Assembly (NCBI GenBank): GCA_963725425.1
Contig: CAVRYJ010000044.1
Coordinates: 208,869-272,868 of the forward strand
From: Clostridium_I sp963725425
GTDB taxonomy: Bacteria > Bacillota > Clostridia > Clostridiales > Clostridiaceae
Direction of reading: 5' to 3'
DNA length: 64,000 bases
In this document: positions 1-7,953 of the stretch, piece by piece
Layout: every line of letters begins with the position of its first letter
Position numbering within the stretch: position 1 is the first letter of the stretch
The notes under the pieces: model-generated
Told to the model about the DNA's origin: nothing
Databases searched by the model: none
The model's input: the letters and a program-made list of their open reading frames with translations, nothing else
Translations under genes and position numbers: made by a program

Positions 1-2
1 TA

Positions 3-638
3 ATTAATTCACAGATATTGCCACAACAAAAATATACGTTTGCTCAGCCTAATAAAAATACCGCTTTTTCTTCAACAGCAAAAGTGCAGACAATATTGCA
101 AGCAGGAGATTTAAAAAAGGCAGGATATACTTACAGCGGAAAAATGATGGTATTGCAGAATGTATTAGATAATGGATATTTGTGGAATAAAGTAAGAACA
201 ACTGGTGGAGCTTATGGAGTGGAATCTGAATTTTCATCTGATGGTAGGGTTATACTTATTTCAGAGAGAGATCCCAATCTTAAAGAAACTCTAGATGCTT
301 TTAAAGGTACAGTAGATTACCTTAAAAACTTCCAAGCAACAGATGATGAAATGAACAATTATATTATAGGTGCTATTAAACCGTATGTTAATTTAAAAGC
401 CCAGGGACCTCTTGTACAATGTGAGCTTTGTGATTCTATGTATCTGACAAATACTTCGTCTACTGAGCTGTTGGATGCTGAAAATCAGGCACTTTCAACT
501 ACACCACAAGATATAAGAAATTATGGAGACATGCTAGATAAGATTTTAAAACAAAATATATATTTTGTAGAAGGATCTAAAGATAAAATCCAACAAAATA
601 GTCAGTTGTTTAATGAAATTGTAGATACAGAGAAGTAA
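3..638 (+). CDS. M16C-family zinc metallopeptidase (insulinase/PreP-like), C-terminal part
   Basis: The frame is open from the left edge, so the gene starts outside the window and only about 211 C-terminal codons are seen. The segment LWNKVRTTGGAYG is the conserved stretch in the C-terminal half of presequence-protease-type (M16C) peptidases. The catalytic HxxEH site lies in the N-terminal domain and is not present here. Family members are about 970 residues and degrade unfolded peptides; their two halves close around the substrate. The Leu-rich start-like codon at 18 is internal, not a real start. The gene ends in a normal stop and is followed by hairpin repeats and a terminator at 759-791. 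Confidence 0.85.
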   Translation: MNSQILPQQKYTFAQPNKNTAFSSTAKVQTILQAGDLKKAGYTYSGKMMVLQNVLDNGYLWNKVRTTGGAYGVESEFSSDGRVILISERDPNLKETLDAFKGTVDYLKNFQATDDEMNNYIIGAIKPYVNLKAQGPLVQCELCDSMYLTNTSSTELLDAENQALSTTPQDIRNYGDMLDKILKQNIYFVEGSKDKIQQNSQLFNEIVDTEK

Positions 639-645
639 GACCACC

Positions 646-735
646 CGGTGGTCATGAACAAAGCAATAGAAGCAAAGAAGGAGAATCGCTAAAGATGTTG
701 AACAAAGACCCCCGAGGGTCATGAACAAAGTGTGA
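646..735 (+). repeat. Two hairpin plus ATGAACAAAG repeat modules
   Basis: Two small palindromes, GACCACCCGGTGGTC and GACCCCCGAGGGTC, are each followed immediately by ATGAACAAAG; the second continues with TGTGAACAAA. The same combination recurs near 2161 and 4688, and without the hairpin near 6916. In each case it lies just upstream of a terminator-like stem-loop. Its function is unknown to me. Confidence 0.6.
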
Positions 736-758
736 ACAAAAAAATATAAGCAAAGAAG

Positions 759-791
759 AGAGAATCGTCAGACGTGGTGGTTCTCTTTTTT
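759..791 (+). terminator. Rho-independent terminator
   Basis: Stem AGAGAATCGTC pairs, with G-U pairs, with GTGGTGGTTCTCT and is followed by six T. It probably ends the M16C gene transcript. An almost identical copy lies at 4739-4771. Confidence 0.7.
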
Positions 792-964
792 CGTTAAATA
801 ATGATTTATCGAACAGAATTATGTTAATTGAAATACAGTTTCGAATGAAGATAAATAAAAGTCTACAGAGTGTAGCCTAAAATGTAATGTTCTGATAAAA
901 TAAGTATAATGATATGAATATAATATTAGTGAATTGTTAAAGGTAATAGTGAGGGAGTTATACT

Positions 965-1180
965 TTGCTTAAGACAAAAGGAAAACAAAATGTAAAAACA
1001 GCAGCGAAGGTAGTATCAGAAGATGATAACTTCATAATGTCTCCTAAACTTGATTTTGTGTTTAAGTATATATTTGGAAATGAAAAAAATAAAGACCTGA
1101 TAATAGCACTACTAAGTGCCGTACTTGGAAAGCAAACTCGCTTTGTTCGTAAGGCCCCACTGAGGGTGCTTAAGAATTAG
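965..1180 (+). pseudogene. Rpn/PD-(D/E)XK transposase, N-terminal remnant
   Basis: The first 50 or so of 71 codons (LKTKGKQNVKTAAKVVSEDD onward) match the N-terminus of the intact Rpn-type gene at 7954-8883. They share the start TTG, the ribosome site GAGGGAG and about 100 bp of leader. The frame then runs into unrelated sequence (GKQTRFVRKAPLRVLKN) and stops. The catalytic part of the nuclease is missing, so this is a truncated remnant. The same truncation with the same junction is present at 4945-5160, so the break predates the duplication. Confidence 0.75.
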
Positions 1181-1236
1181 TAAATTACGATAAAGTTAAC
1201 TACACAATTATAGAACTACAAGGAAGTGGATAAATT

Positions 1237-2175
1237 TTGGCGAAGAAACATGACTTTGATGCAGCTTGGAAATCAATTTTGGAGGCATTTGAAGTAGAAA
1301 TAGTAGAATTACTTTTTCCAGAGATATTTAATAAAATAGCTTGGAATCTTGGAACAGAATCATTAGATAAAGAGTTACAAGAAATACAAAAGGACATATT
1401 TGATAAAGATAGCAGCGAAAAAGTAATATCAGATAAAATAATAAAAGTTAGGTTAAAAGATAACGGAAGTAAGATTTTATTCATTCATGTAGAAGTACAA
1501 AGCTATGGCAGTGGACAGGAAATTTTTGGAGAAAGAATGTTCAGATACTTTTATAGGATATGGGATAAATTCAGGTATAAATATCAAGATAAATCAGAGA
1601 TAGTGGCTGCAGCAATATATACGTATAAAGGTGACCGTGGAAAAGATAAGAGCTATGTATATAAATTACCTGATATAGAAAATGATATACTAACATATAA
1701 TTTTAAAACTGTTGATGTGGAAAAGATAAATCTTGAAAAAATAAATAATGAAAATCCGTTGAAATTAGTTTTCAAAATGGCAAAAAATCTATTAGTGACT
1801 GGTACAAGTAACGAAGACATATATGATGCAAAGATAAGATTAGCTGAAGAACTAGTAAATTACGATAAAGTTAAAAATAATGATCAAATTAAAGCGTTAG
1901 TAGATTTTTTAGAATACTTGTTTTTAATCGAAAATCCAGAGTTAGAGAAGATGTATGAGGCGTATAAAAATACAAATGGGGGTGTATTGAAAATGAGTAT
2001 AGATGAAATCAGAAAGTTACACTATAAAGAAGAGGGACGGGAAGAGGGACGGGAAGAAGTAATAAAACAATTAATATTGAAACAATATAAAAAAGGACTT
2101 TCTATAGAATATATCGCCGAGATAAATGAACTAGACGTAGAATATATAAGAGGCATTGTAAACCCCCGGGGGTAA
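1237..2175 (+). CDS. Rpn family recombination-promoting nuclease / putative transposase
   Basis: This 312-residue protein begins MAKKHDFDAAWKSILEAF, typical of clostridial Rpn/YhgA-like proteins, and contains the PD-(D/E)XK-type segment ILFIHVEVQSYG followed by ERMFRYFYRIWDKF. Known Rpn proteins are Mg-dependent DNA endonucleases that promote RecA-independent recombination; they were long annotated as transposases. The TTG start sits about 10 nt downstream of AAGGAAGTGG. The C-terminal part has EEGREEGREE charged repeats before a small helical tail, also usual in the family. It shares about 1.3 kb of near-identical sequence with 5217-6197, but the tails diverge. A terminator follows at 2209-2240. 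Confidence 0.85.
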   Translation: MAKKHDFDAAWKSILEAFEVEIVELLFPEIFNKIAWNLGTESLDKELQEIQKDIFDKDSSEKVISDKIIKVRLKDNGSKILFIHVEVQSYGSGQEIFGERMFRYFYRIWDKFRYKYQDKSEIVAAAIYTYKGDRGKDKSYVYKLPDIENDILTYNFKTVDVEKINLEKINNENPLKLVFKMAKNLLVTGTSNEDIYDAKIRLAEELVNYDKVKNNDQIKALVDFLEYLFLIENPELEKMYEAYKNTNGGVLKMSIDEIRKLHYKEEGREEGREEVIKQLILKQYKKGLSIEYIAEINELDVEYIRGIVNPRG

Positions 2176-2208
2176 TGAACAAAGTATGAACAAACAAATA
2201 GTAGCAAA

Positions 2209-2240
2209 AAAAGAATCGTCAGATGTGACGATTCTTTTTT
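2209..2240 (+). terminator. Rho-independent terminator of the Rpn gene
   Basis: Perfect stem AAGAATCGTC / GACGATTCTT with a six-base loop, followed by a T run. It is preceded by the palindrome ACCCCCGGGGGT and ATGAACAAAG, the same module seen at 646-735. Confidence 0.85.
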
Positions 2241-2327
2241 ATTTCTGAAAATAAACACCCTATGGAATAAAATTAATAGTAATAGTCAATAATCTAGCTA
2301 AGAATTATTATGGACGGTGAAAAATAT

Positions 2328-2909
2328 ATGTCGGTAAAAGCTAAAACATGGTATCCTGACACTTCTTATCATATAACTGCAAGAGGAAATAGAAGAAATG
2401 ATATATTTAAAGATGAGGAAGATTTCCAAATATATCTTACATTAATGGAAAATGCACTAGATTATTATGAAAATAAGTTCAATATAGTTTGTTACTGCCT
2501 TATGGATAATCACGTTCACCTAATGATCCAAACAAAAGACATGCATTATAAATATTTTATCACAAGAGTTAATAGTATCTATGCAAAGTTTTTTAATCAC
2601 AAATACAATTATATAGGACACTTATACCAAGATAGATACTTTTCAGAAATCATAGAAACCGATAGCCAATCACTTGAGACTAGTAGGTATATTCACCTTA
2701 ATCCAATGCGCGCAAACATGGTAACAAAACCAGAGGCGTATAAATGGAGCAGTTACTCTATGTATATTGGTAGTACTAAAGAGAAGCTAATAAATAGTAA
2801 AAGCATATTGAGTTATTTTAAAAATAGGCAAGATTATAAGACATTTGTTGAACAAGGAATAAATCATAAGTATGATAAGGAGATGGGGGAAGTTGGCATC
2901 CGTAGTTAA
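2328..2909 (+). CDS. REP-associated tyrosine transposase (Y1/IS200-like, TnpA_REP)
   Basis: The protein of about 193 residues is a Y1 single-strand-DNA transposase of the REP-associated group. It has the N-terminal WYPDTSYHITARGNRRNDIF motif, the HUH metal-binding motif in DNHVHLMIQ, and a Tyr-containing helix around SIYAKFFNHKYN that would supply the nucleophile. Such proteins cut and join hairpin ends and usually occur as single copies in genomes. The ATG at 2328 has a weak GGTG ribosome site; an upstream in-frame ATG at 2310 has none. The 3' end overlaps the start of a comM remnant in another frame, suggesting insertion beside or into that gene. Confidence 0.85.
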   Translation: MSVKAKTWYPDTSYHITARGNRRNDIFKDEEDFQIYLTLMENALDYYENKFNIVCYCLMDNHVHLMIQTKDMHYKYFITRVNSIYAKFFNHKYNYIGHLYQDRYFSEIIETDSQSLETSRYIHLNPMRANMVTKPEAYKWSSYSMYIGSTKEKLINSKSILSYFKNRQDYKTFVEQGINHKYDKEMGEVGIRS

Positions 2910-3166
2910 TTCATTTGCAATAACAGGAATAGACGGATATGTGGTAACAATAGAAACGGATACTATTTTTGGAAAGCCTTCCTTTGCTATAGTAGGATTA
3001 GGTGATGCTGCTATTAGGGAAGCTACTCAACGAATAGAATCAGCTATAATTAATTCTAAATTTGAATTCCCTTAAATGAAAATATTGATAAACCTTGCAC
3101 CTAGTAATATAAAGAAAAGTGGCACACATTTTGATTTACCTATGGCTATAGGACTGCTATTGTAAT
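2893..3166 (+). pseudogene. YifB/ComM Mg-chelatase-like ATPase, N-terminal remnant
   Basis: A TTG start with a strong AGGAGATGGGGGAAG upstream begins ASVVNSFAITGIDGYVV, then KPSFAIVGLGDAAIREA, which is the ComM/YifB N-terminal domain. An in-frame TAA at about 3073 interrupts it. After that stop the same frame continues with ILINLAPSNIKKSGTHFDLP, also ComM. The frame then ends for good, and the AAA and Mg-chelatase domains (normally about 500 residues in total) are absent. This is therefore a nonsense-mutated, 3'-deleted fragment stranded between two mobile elements. Confidence 0.85.
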
Positions 3167-3325
3167 CAAAACAGCTCGTCATAGATTCATTCGGGTTAAT
3201 TAGGTAGCAAACTCGCTTCGCTCGTAATAAAATGTACCCTATAGAGTAGACATGTAAAAAAGCCTACTCTGTAGGATATTTTTATTTGTAGTATAATAAA
3301 AGGTAAAGGGTTAGAGGTGGAGAAA

Positions 3326-3730
3326 ATGAGTACTAAAGATTTCACAGAAAAAGAAATAGAGATGTTATCAAAAAACAAATATGTACGAAAAGTTAGTGAT
3401 AGAGTGATAACTTATACTGATGAATTTAAACGTGTTTTTGTACTAGCGATTGAAAGTGGCAAATTTCCAATAGAAATCTTTGAAAACCATAATTTTGATA
3501 TAGATGTTCTTGGAAAGAACCGTATTAATTCTGCTAGTAAAAGATGGCGTGTATTATATAGAGATAAAGGAATATGTGGACTATCTGATTTAAGAAAAAT
3601 ACGTTCAGGGCGACCCAAAAATAAAAAGCAGACAGTAGAACGTCTTAAGGCAGAAATAAATCTATTGAAAGCAGAAAATGAAATGCTAAAAAAAATCAAT
3701 TTGCTAGAAAGAGGGTCGGTAAAAAAATAA
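3326..3730 (+). CDS. IS3-family transposase OrfA
   Basis: This DNA-binding OrfA of about 134 residues has an N-terminal helix-turn-helix region and a C-terminal leucine-zipper-like coiled coil (ERLKAEINLLKAENEMLKK), as usual for IS3 OrfA. The chosen ATG follows GAGGTGG by 5 nt; a GTG at 3317 overlaps that ribosome site. The gene ends in the heptamer A AAA AAA (3721-3727) directly before TAA, the classic minus-one slippery site that fuses OrfA to OrfB. Confidence 0.85.
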   Translation: MSTKDFTEKEIEMLSKNKYVRKVSDRVITYTDEFKRVFVLAIESGKFPIEIFENHNFDIDVLGKNRINSASKRWRVLYRDKGICGLSDLRKIRSGRPKNKKQTVERLKAEINLLKAENEMLKKINLLERGSVKK

Positions 3731-4646
3731 TATTATTTTCAAGAGAAAAATTTAGTATCATTAATTCAGTAATTCGAAAATATAATTTAAAAAATATGCT
3801 TAGTTACTTATGTAAAATAGCTGGTGTGTCCAAATCAGGCTATTACAACTACTTGTCGTCTAATTCACAGACCGTAAGAAAACAACGTGATACTCAGGAT
3901 GAGGCAGTTAGAGATAATATCCTAAATGCGTATAACTTTAAACACCATAAAAAAGGAGCTAGACAAATAAAAATGACTTTAAAAAATACATATGGCATTG
4001 TATACAATTTGAAACGCATTAGAAGAATAATGAAAAAATATGGAATTGTGTGTCCTTTTAGAAAAGCTAATCCTTATAGACGAATGATGAAAGCTAATAA
4101 AGAAGATGCTATTTTACCAAATCTACTAAATAGAAATTTCAAGCAAAATATACCCGGTAAAGTGCTGCTCACAGACATAACTTACTTGCTATATGGACGT
4201 AGCAAGAAGGCATATTTATCAACAATTAAGGATAGCTCTACAAATGAAATATTGGCTTACAATGTATCTGATAGTTTGAAGCTAAAATTAGCCACAGATA
4301 CTATCCGCAAATTAAAAAAGAATAGAAAAATTAAATTAACCGAGGATGCATATATTCACTCAGATCAAGGAGTACATTATACAAGTGTGATTTTCCAAAA
4401 CTTAGTTAAAAAATATGGATTAGGGCAGTCCATGTCAAGACGTGGAAACTGTTGGGATAATGCTCCACAGGAATCTTTTTTGGACACTTTAAAGATGAAG
4501 TAGATATAAAATCATGTAAAACTTTGGATAGATTAACAGAAGTAATTAAAGAATATATGACTTATTATAATAAATACAGATGTCAGTGGAACTTAGAAAA
4601 GATGACTCCTGTTCAATACAGAAATCACCTTCTTAATGCTTCATAG
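3727..4646 (+). pseudogene. IS3-family transposase OrfB (rve integrase), frameshifted
   Basis: OrfB is read from the minus-one frame after the slippery run at 3721-3727. It contains the HTH_21 segment, then the DDE catalytic core: Asp in LLTDITYL, Asp in HSDQGVHYTS, and Glu in APQESF. At the T6 run near 4480 the frame breaks two codons after the catalytic Glu (SFLDTLKMK then stop). One extra T restores FFGHFKDEVDIK and about 50 more residues ending MTPVQYRNHLLNAS at 4646. Either the copy has a one-base deletion or the base is a sequencing error. All catalytic residues are otherwise present. Confidence 0.85.
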
Positions 4647-4738
4647 CTTTTTTTAATTGTCCTTGACAAAGGGTACACTTTATAAAGACCCCCGAGGGTC
4701 ATGAACAAAGTGTGAACAAAAAAATATAAGCATAAAAG

Positions 4739-4771
4739 AGAGAATCGCCAGACGTGGTGGTTCTCTTTTTT
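4739..4771 (+). terminator. Rho-independent terminator, duplicate copy
   Basis: Duplicate of 759-791: stem AGAGAATCGCC with GGTGGTTCTCT and a T run, part of the duplicated block. Confidence 0.65.
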
Positions 4772-4944
4772 CGTTAAATAATGATTTATCGAACAGAATT
4801 ATGTTAATTGAAATACAGTTTCGAATGAAGATAAATAAAAGTCTACAGAGTGTAGCCTAAAATGTAATGTTCTGATAAAATAAGTATAATGATATGAATA
4901 TAATATTAGTGAATTGTTAAAGGTAATAGTGAGGGAGTTATACT

Positions 4945-5160
4945 TTGCTTAAGACAAAAGGAAAACAAAATGTAAAAACAGCAGCGAAGGTAGTATCAGA
5001 AGATGATAACTTCATAATGTCTCCTAAATTTGATTTTGTGTTTAAGTATATATTTGGAAATGAAAAAAATAAAGACCTGATAATAGCACTACTAAGTGCC
5101 GTACTTGGAAAGCAAACTCGCTTTGTTCGTAAGGCCCCACTGAGGGTGCTGAAGAATTAG
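4945..5160 (+). pseudogene. Rpn N-terminal remnant, duplicate copy
   Basis: A near-identical copy of the 71-codon remnant at 965-1180; one amino-acid difference is visible (PKF for PKL). It has the same TTG start and ends at the same junction. It is non-functional because the nuclease core is missing. Confidence 0.75.
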
Positions 5161-5216
5161 TAAATTACGATAAAGTTAACTAGACAATTATAGAACTACA
5201 AGGAAGTGGATAAATT

Positions 5217-6197
5217 TTGGCAAAAAAACATGACTATGATGCAGCTTGGAAATCAATTTTGGAAGCATTTGAAGTAGAAATAGTAGAATTACTTTTTCCA
5301 GAGATATTTAATAAAATAGATTGGAATTTTGGAACAGAATCATTGGATAAGGAGTTACAAGAAATACAAAAGGACATATTTGATAAAGATAGCAGCGAAA
5401 AAGTAATATCAGATAAAATAATAAAAGTTAGGTTAAAAGATAACGGAAGTAAGATTTTATTCATTCATGTAGAAGTACAAAGCTATGGCAGTGGACAGGA
5501 AGTCTTTGGAGAAAGAATGTTCAGATACTTTTATAGGATATGGGATAAATTCAGATATAAATATAACGACAAATCAGAAATAGTGGCAGCTGCAATATAT
5601 ACGTATAAAGGTGACCGCGGAAAAGATAAAAGCTACGTATATAAATTACCTGAGATAGAAAGAGAAATACTAACATATAATTTTAGGACTATTGATGTAG
5701 AAAAGATAAATCTTGAAAAAATAAGTAATGATAATCCATTGAAATTAGTTTTTAAAATGGCAAAAAATCTATTGGAAACTGATACTAGTGATGAAGATAT
5801 ATATGATGCAAAGATAAAATTAGCATCAGAATTAGTAAATTACGATAAAGTTAAAAATGATGACCAAATTAAAGCATTAGTAGATTTTTTAGAATACTTA
5901 TTTTTAATACAAAATCCAGAGTTAGAGAAAAAATATGAAAAATTTAAAAAGGTAAATGGAGGTGTTTTGAAATTGAGTATAGATGAGATTAGAAAGTTAC
6001 ATTACACAGAAGAAGGAAGAGAAGAAGGAAGAGAAGTAGGAAGAGAAGAAGGAAGAGAAGAAGGAAGAGAAGAAGGGATAGAAAAAGTGGCAACAGAAAT
6101 GTTGTTAGATGGAGAACCAATTGAGAAGATTAAAAAATATTCAAAATTGAGTGAAGAAGAAATAATGAAATTAAAAAAGAAATTATTCAAACAATAA
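5217..6197 (+). CDS. Rpn family recombination-promoting nuclease / putative transposase
   Basis: A 326-residue paralogue of the protein at 1237. The N-terminal half is almost identical, including ILFIHVEVQSYGSGQE and ERMFRYFYRIWDKF. The C-terminal third is divergent, with an expanded run of five EEGRE/EVGRE units near residue 265-285 and a different helical tail (SKLSEEEIMKLKKKLF). The start is TTG with AAGGAAGTGG upstream. The charged tandem repeat probably varies in length by slippage; its codons are nearly all GGAAGAGAAGAA. Expected role as for other Rpn nucleases. Confidence 0.85.
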   Translation: MAKKHDYDAAWKSILEAFEVEIVELLFPEIFNKIDWNFGTESLDKELQEIQKDIFDKDSSEKVISDKIIKVRLKDNGSKILFIHVEVQSYGSGQEVFGERMFRYFYRIWDKFRYKYNDKSEIVAAAIYTYKGDRGKDKSYVYKLPEIEREILTYNFRTIDVEKINLEKISNDNPLKLVFKMAKNLLETDTSDEDIYDAKIKLASELVNYDKVKNDDQIKALVDFLEYLFLIQNPELEKKYEKFKKVNGGVLKLSIDEIRKLHYTEEGREEGREVGREEGREEGREEGIEKVATEMLLDGEPIEKIKKYSKLSEEEIMKLKKKLFKQ

Positions 6198-6305
6198 AAA
6201 AGCTTAAAATTTAGATAGTACTCATGTCAAGGTATACTGCAAACATAAATTCAATATAAAGTGAAAAACGAGAAAATATTTTGTTGCGAATTCTGGGGGG
6301 AAAAG

Positions 6306-6803
6306 ATGTATAACTGGACTAAGGAAGAAAAAAAAATAGTAGATTCAATTCTGGAGAGATATATTAGTGGAGAACTATCTTTTGACGAAGCTGCTAAAAC
6401 AGCCGAAAATTACAAAATACCAGTCTGGATGTACAAGAGCTATGCATTTGATGAAACAAGAAGAAGATATAATGAGGATTTTAACAAGTATATTGGTAAA
6501 GTCAAAAAAGAAGAGCTTGAAGGTGAGTTTGAGATTTCAAAAGAAGATAAGAAACGTATGGAAGAAAACCCTAACAACATATCACTATGGAAGGGTATTT
6601 TAGACGATCACCAGAGAAAATATGATAGATATGAAATAAATTTGGCAAAGTATTATTATAGAGTTGCTAAAACCATGATAGAATATGGCTATGATGATGA
6701 ATTTTTAAAGAAAAATTTACCGCTTACTGATGAAGCTATAAAAGATATATGGGAACTTGCAATTAAGGGTGAAAATATTTACAAGATTGATCCTTTGAAG
6801 TAG
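6306..6803 (+). CDS. Hypothetical protein, helical, cytoplasmic
   Basis: About 165 residues, mostly charged helices, with no signal peptide or membrane segment. The ATG at 6306 follows GGGGGGAAAAG at ideal spacing, so the upstream in-frame start at 6261 is not used. I recognise no domain. Its stop is followed at once by TAGGAGG and the DUF2442-like fragment at 6814, so the two were probably co-transcribed. A role in a small toxin-antitoxin or mobile-cargo pair is possible but unsupported. Confidence 0.6.
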   Translation: MYNWTKEEKKIVDSILERYISGELSFDEAAKTAENYKIPVWMYKSYAFDETRRRYNEDFNKYIGKVKKEELEGEFEISKEDKKRMEENPNNISLWKGILDDHQRKYDRYEINLAKYYYRVAKTMIEYGYDDEFLKKNLPLTDEAIKDIWELAIKGENIYKIDPLK

Positions 6804-6813
6804 GAGGTTGATT

Positions 6814-6945
6814 ATGAATCCAAGAGTAAAAGAGGTTGTCCCTAATAAGGACTTTACAATTACAATAACATTTATAAATGGTGAAATAGGCATATATGAA
6901 TTAAAAACTAGCGTGGGTCATGAACAAAAAATAGGAGAGAGTTAA
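6814..6945 (+). pseudogene. DUF2442-like protein, truncated
   Basis: Forty-three codons beginning MNPRVKEVVPNKDFTITITF and then NGEIGIYELK, which resembles the N-terminus of DUF2442 proteins (normally about 80 residues). After about 32 codons the frame enters the recurrent GGTCATGAACAAA motif and a terminator stem, and stops. It has a good ribosome site (TAGGAGG, 8 nt). It looks like the 5' half of a gene whose end was replaced by the repeat module. The family name is from memory of the N-terminal pattern. Confidence 0.5.
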
Positions 6946-6970
6946 AATTATCCACTCTCTCCTATTTTTT
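6926..6970 (+). terminator. Strong terminator, probably bidirectional
   Basis: Perfect stem AAATAGGAGAGAGT / ACTCTCTCCTATTTTTT with an 11-nt loop, directly after the GGTCATGAACAAA motif. The left arm is A-rich, so it can also end the convergent minus-strand toxin gene. Confidence 0.85.
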
Positions 6971-7366
6971 GTTACAATCATTCCAAGATTTGCATGATTG
7001 CAAATAATCATTTAGTTTTTGTTTAGTTATTTTTTTCACTGTAATATTTCTTTTATTTGCTATTTTAAATACAAAATCGCTACTTATTTTTTCAATAGTT
7101 AAAATATAAACTATTCTAAGAATATCTACATTCTCATCAGTTACTCTAAAAACAATTCTTATACCTGCATCTCTAAGCTTTTTTTCTTTACAACCAAATA
7201 ACTTGGAAGATTGCATATTGCTCAGGGGCTTACCAACTTCATCTGCTCTTAATTCTAAATCATCAATTGCTTTGTTAACAATTTCAATTACAGAATTATC
7301 TAAACATTGGTATTCTTTAGCAGCATCAGGATCAAATTTAATTTCAAATCTTTTTCCAGTATCCAA
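6962..7366 (-). CDS. RelE/ParE-type toxin of a type II toxin-antitoxin pair
   Basis: 134 residues. The N-terminal 90 residues follow the RelE/ParE fold pattern: FEIKFDPDAAKEYQCL, GKPLSNMQSSKLFGCKEKKL, then AGIRIVFRVTDENVDILRIV. The 40-residue C-terminal tail is longer than usual. Relatives are ribosome-dependent mRNA interferases or gyrase inhibitors; which one cannot be told here. The apparent start is TTG at 7366, 2 nt after the antitoxin stop, so the two are translationally coupled. Confidence 0.75.
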   Translation of the reverse strand: MDTGKRFEIKFDPDAAKEYQCLDNSVIEIVNKAIDDLELRADEVGKPLSNMQSSKLFGCKEKKLRDAGIRIVFRVTDENVDILRIVYILTIEKISSDFVFKIANKRNITVKKITKQKLNDYLQSCKSWNDCNKK

Positions 7367-7368
7367 AA

Positions 7369-7680
7369 TTATTTACCAGTACGTCGTATATCTTTCCAAG
7401 AGATTGCAGCAGATGGATTAATATTAAGACGATCTATTCTTTCAGATAATATTTTATCTTCTTCTTTTGCTTCTAATTCCATTAGTCGCTTATACATATT
7501 TTCATAGTAATCATATGAAAGTAAAACTGTATCTATAGATCCATTATCAGAAATATAGATAGGATTTATTTTCGCTTTTGTTTTATACTGGCCTAATCTT
7601 TTAGAAATTATAGATGCTTTTACTATTTGATCTTTAGTAATAGGTGGTTTAGTATCCATTATCGCAACACCCACTTTCAT
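7369..7680 (-). CDS. Antitoxin partner (Phd/YefM-like) of the RelE/ParE toxin
   Basis: 103 residues, upstream of the toxin as in most type II systems. The fragment ISDNGSIDTVLLSYDYYENM resembles the Phd/YefM strand-helix segment, followed by a charged helix (KRLMELEAKEEDKILSERID) suited to toxin binding. The ATG at 7680 has AAGGATG just upstream; an internal ATG (MDTKPP) at 7659 is an alternative. The toxin follows after 2 nt, indicating one operon. Confidence 0.65.
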   Translation of the reverse strand: MKVGVAIMDTKPPITKDQIVKASIISKRLGQYKTKAKINPIYISDNGSIDTVLLSYDYYENMYKRLMELEAKEEDKILSERIDRLNINPSAAISWKDIRRTGK

Positions 7681-7799
7681 TCATCCTTACATAATATGCT
7701 CAAATATTTTTTATATATACTCTAAGTATTACGTAACATTTAGAGTATATACTTACGTAATATAATCTTACACTTTTCTATAACAAAAGTATACAGAGT

Positions 7800-7835
7800 G
7801 TAGTTTTTTAATACAATATTGTATTAAAAAACTAC
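7800..7835. repeat. Perfect 36-bp palindrome
   Basis: GTAGTTTTTTAATACAAT reads identically on both strands across its centre (18 + 18 bp). It lies between the toxin-antitoxin promoter region and the Rpn gene leader. It may act as a bidirectional terminator or a cruciform/operator. Confidence 0.6.
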
Positions 7836-7849
7836 ATCTCAAAATAAAA

Positions 7850-7953
7850 TTATACAGACAGTAGTCTTAAATACAATATTCTGATAAAATAAGTATAATG
7901 ATATGAATATAATATTTGTGAATTGTAAAAGGTAATAGTGAGGGAGTGATACT
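7850..7953 (+). promoter_or_regulatory. Conserved Rpn leader/promoter region
   Basis: About 100 bp shared with 860-964 and 4840-4944. It contains CTGATAAAATAAGTATAATGATATGAA-type sequence (with a TATAAT -10 candidate) and ends GGTAATAGTGAGGGAGT before the TTG start. Conservation of a non-coding leader across three Rpn loci suggests that gene and leader move or convert together. The -35 is not convincing. Confidence 0.5.

Larger units (their letters stand above)
3233..4677 (+). mobile_element. IS3-family insertion sequence
   Basis: Imperfect terminal inverted repeats start TGTACCCT at 3233 and end AGGGTACA at 4677, with about 17 of 25 positions matching. The element holds overlapping orfA and orfB linked by a frameshift site. 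Its right end lies only about 6 bp from the start of the second copy of the Rpn duplication. No convincing target duplication is visible. Because orfB is frameshifted, this copy is probably not autonomous as read. Confidence 0.85.
4684..6010 (+). repeat. Second copy of an approximately 1.3-kb Rpn duplication (first copy 704-2030)
   Basis: Sequence from 704 matches sequence from 4684 at a constant offset of 3,980 bp with very few differences. The match covers the terminator, the leader, the truncated Rpn remnant and the start of the Rpn gene. Similarity falls through the second half of the Rpn gene, and the C-terminal tails differ. The IS3 element, comM fragment and REP transposase lie between the copies. 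Confidence 0.85.

Noticed and set aside
2310..2909. REP transposase acting on nearby REP palindromes
   Set aside because: The GACCC/GGGTC hairpins nearby are tempting substrates, but they also occur far from this gene and are tied to terminators; no evidence links them to the enzyme.
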